From assembly GCA_903912795.1 (NCBI GenBank), contig CAIWIS010000014.1, positions 1-5,258 on the forward strand: a DNA stretch of 5,258 nt. Direction: 5' to 3'. The stretch is from an uncultured Bacteroidales bacterium. GTDB lineage: Bacteria > Bacteroidota > Bacteroidia > Bacteroidales > Paludibacteraceae. This document shows positions 5,104 to 5,258 of the stretch, in pieces; position 1 is the stretch's first letter; every line of letters begins with the position of its first letter. The notes below the pieces were generated by a model, which was not told the DNA's origin, searched no databases, and was given only the letters and a program-made list of their open reading frames with translations. The translations under genes and the position numbers were made by a program.

Positions 5104-5258
5104 TTATATTTTGCTGTTCAATACAATGTCTTGCATGGTAACGAAATTCTCCTCCTGACTTTGCAGCAATCGGAACTGAGCCAATGACCGTTGCCAGTTG
5201 TGATGTTCGTGCTGAATTTTGTAGTAAGTATCGCCGTTCAGATAATCGCCCAGAAAGC
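5104..5258 (-). CDS. C-terminal fragment of a probable APH-like phosphotransferase (5' part beyond window)
   Basis: An open frame enters from the right edge and ends at the TAA at 5106-5104, giving the last 50 codons of a gene. The peptide begins FLGDYLNGDTYYKI and continues with HNWQRSLAQFRLLQ, then a Glu-rich helix, and ends VLNSKI. The pattern DYLxGDxYYKxxxxxHNxxRxxxQxxLxxxxE is one I associate with the C-terminus of Bacteroidetes phosphotransferases of the aminoglycoside-phosphotransferase/NahK-like fold, often labelled 'mucin desulfatase' or 'phosphotransferase enzyme family'. Such proteins are thought to phosphorylate sugars such as N-acetylhexosamines. The kinase core is not in the window, so this is recognition by tail pattern only. 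It precedes lpxK on the same strand, but the 219-nt gap and the separate lpxK promoter argue against a single operon. Confidence 0.6.
   Translation of the reverse strand, partial: FLGDYLNGDTYYKIQHEHHNWQRSLAQFRLLQSQEENFVTMQDIVLNSKI

Overview
The window looks like a chromosomal segment of a low-GC Gram-negative bacterium of the Bacteroidetes (Bacteroidota). Every promoter I can place uses the -7 box TAnnTTTG that is typical of this phylum: TACTTTTG before the SRP RNA, and TATCTTTG before the regulator, before the DUF4914-type gene and before lpxK. The SRP RNA apical arm and the LpxK and PNP sequences also fit that phylum. An lpxK gene implies lipid A and an outer membrane. I cannot name the genus.

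Layout, left to right. (1) Minus strand, 1-210: one promoter serves the small SRP RNA, followed about 4 nt later by tRNA-Thr(TGT), whose last bases lie beyond the left edge. (2) Plus strand, 331-2935: a 182-aa XRE/cupin transcriptional regulator, then a 629-aa protein that I assign to the DUF4914 family. Each has its own -7 box, and each promoter carries the same 27-bp block (23/27 identical) just upstream of that box. (3) 2964-3001: a strong two-way terminator between the convergent units. (4) Minus strand, 3025-4948: lpxK followed by a purine nucleoside phosphorylase gene. They overlap by 29 nt and share a promoter upstream of lpxK. (5) Minus strand, 5104-5258: the last 50 codons of another gene, probably an APH-like small-molecule phosphotransferase, running in from the right edge.

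How the parts fit together. The regulator and the 629-aa protein form a two-gene module that is probably controlled by the regulator itself through the duplicated operator. Read against my memory of GTP-dependent PEP carboxykinase (PEPCK), the 629-aa protein shows colinear counterparts of most of the enzyme's landmarks: the Mn ligands Lys, His and Asp, the P-loop, the kinase-2 motif, NxR, FGxR and MGSE. It appears to lack the substrate arginine equivalent to Arg87 and the phenylalanine-rich guanine-binding loop. I therefore infer a PEPCK-fold enzyme with a changed substrate or nucleotide, switched by a ligand-sensing regulator. This module is the best candidate for undescribed biology here. 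The lpxK-punA pair is housekeeping (lipid A 4'-phosphorylation and purine salvage). The SRP RNA-tRNA pair is housekeeping too, but its SRP tetraloop departs from the usual GNRA type.
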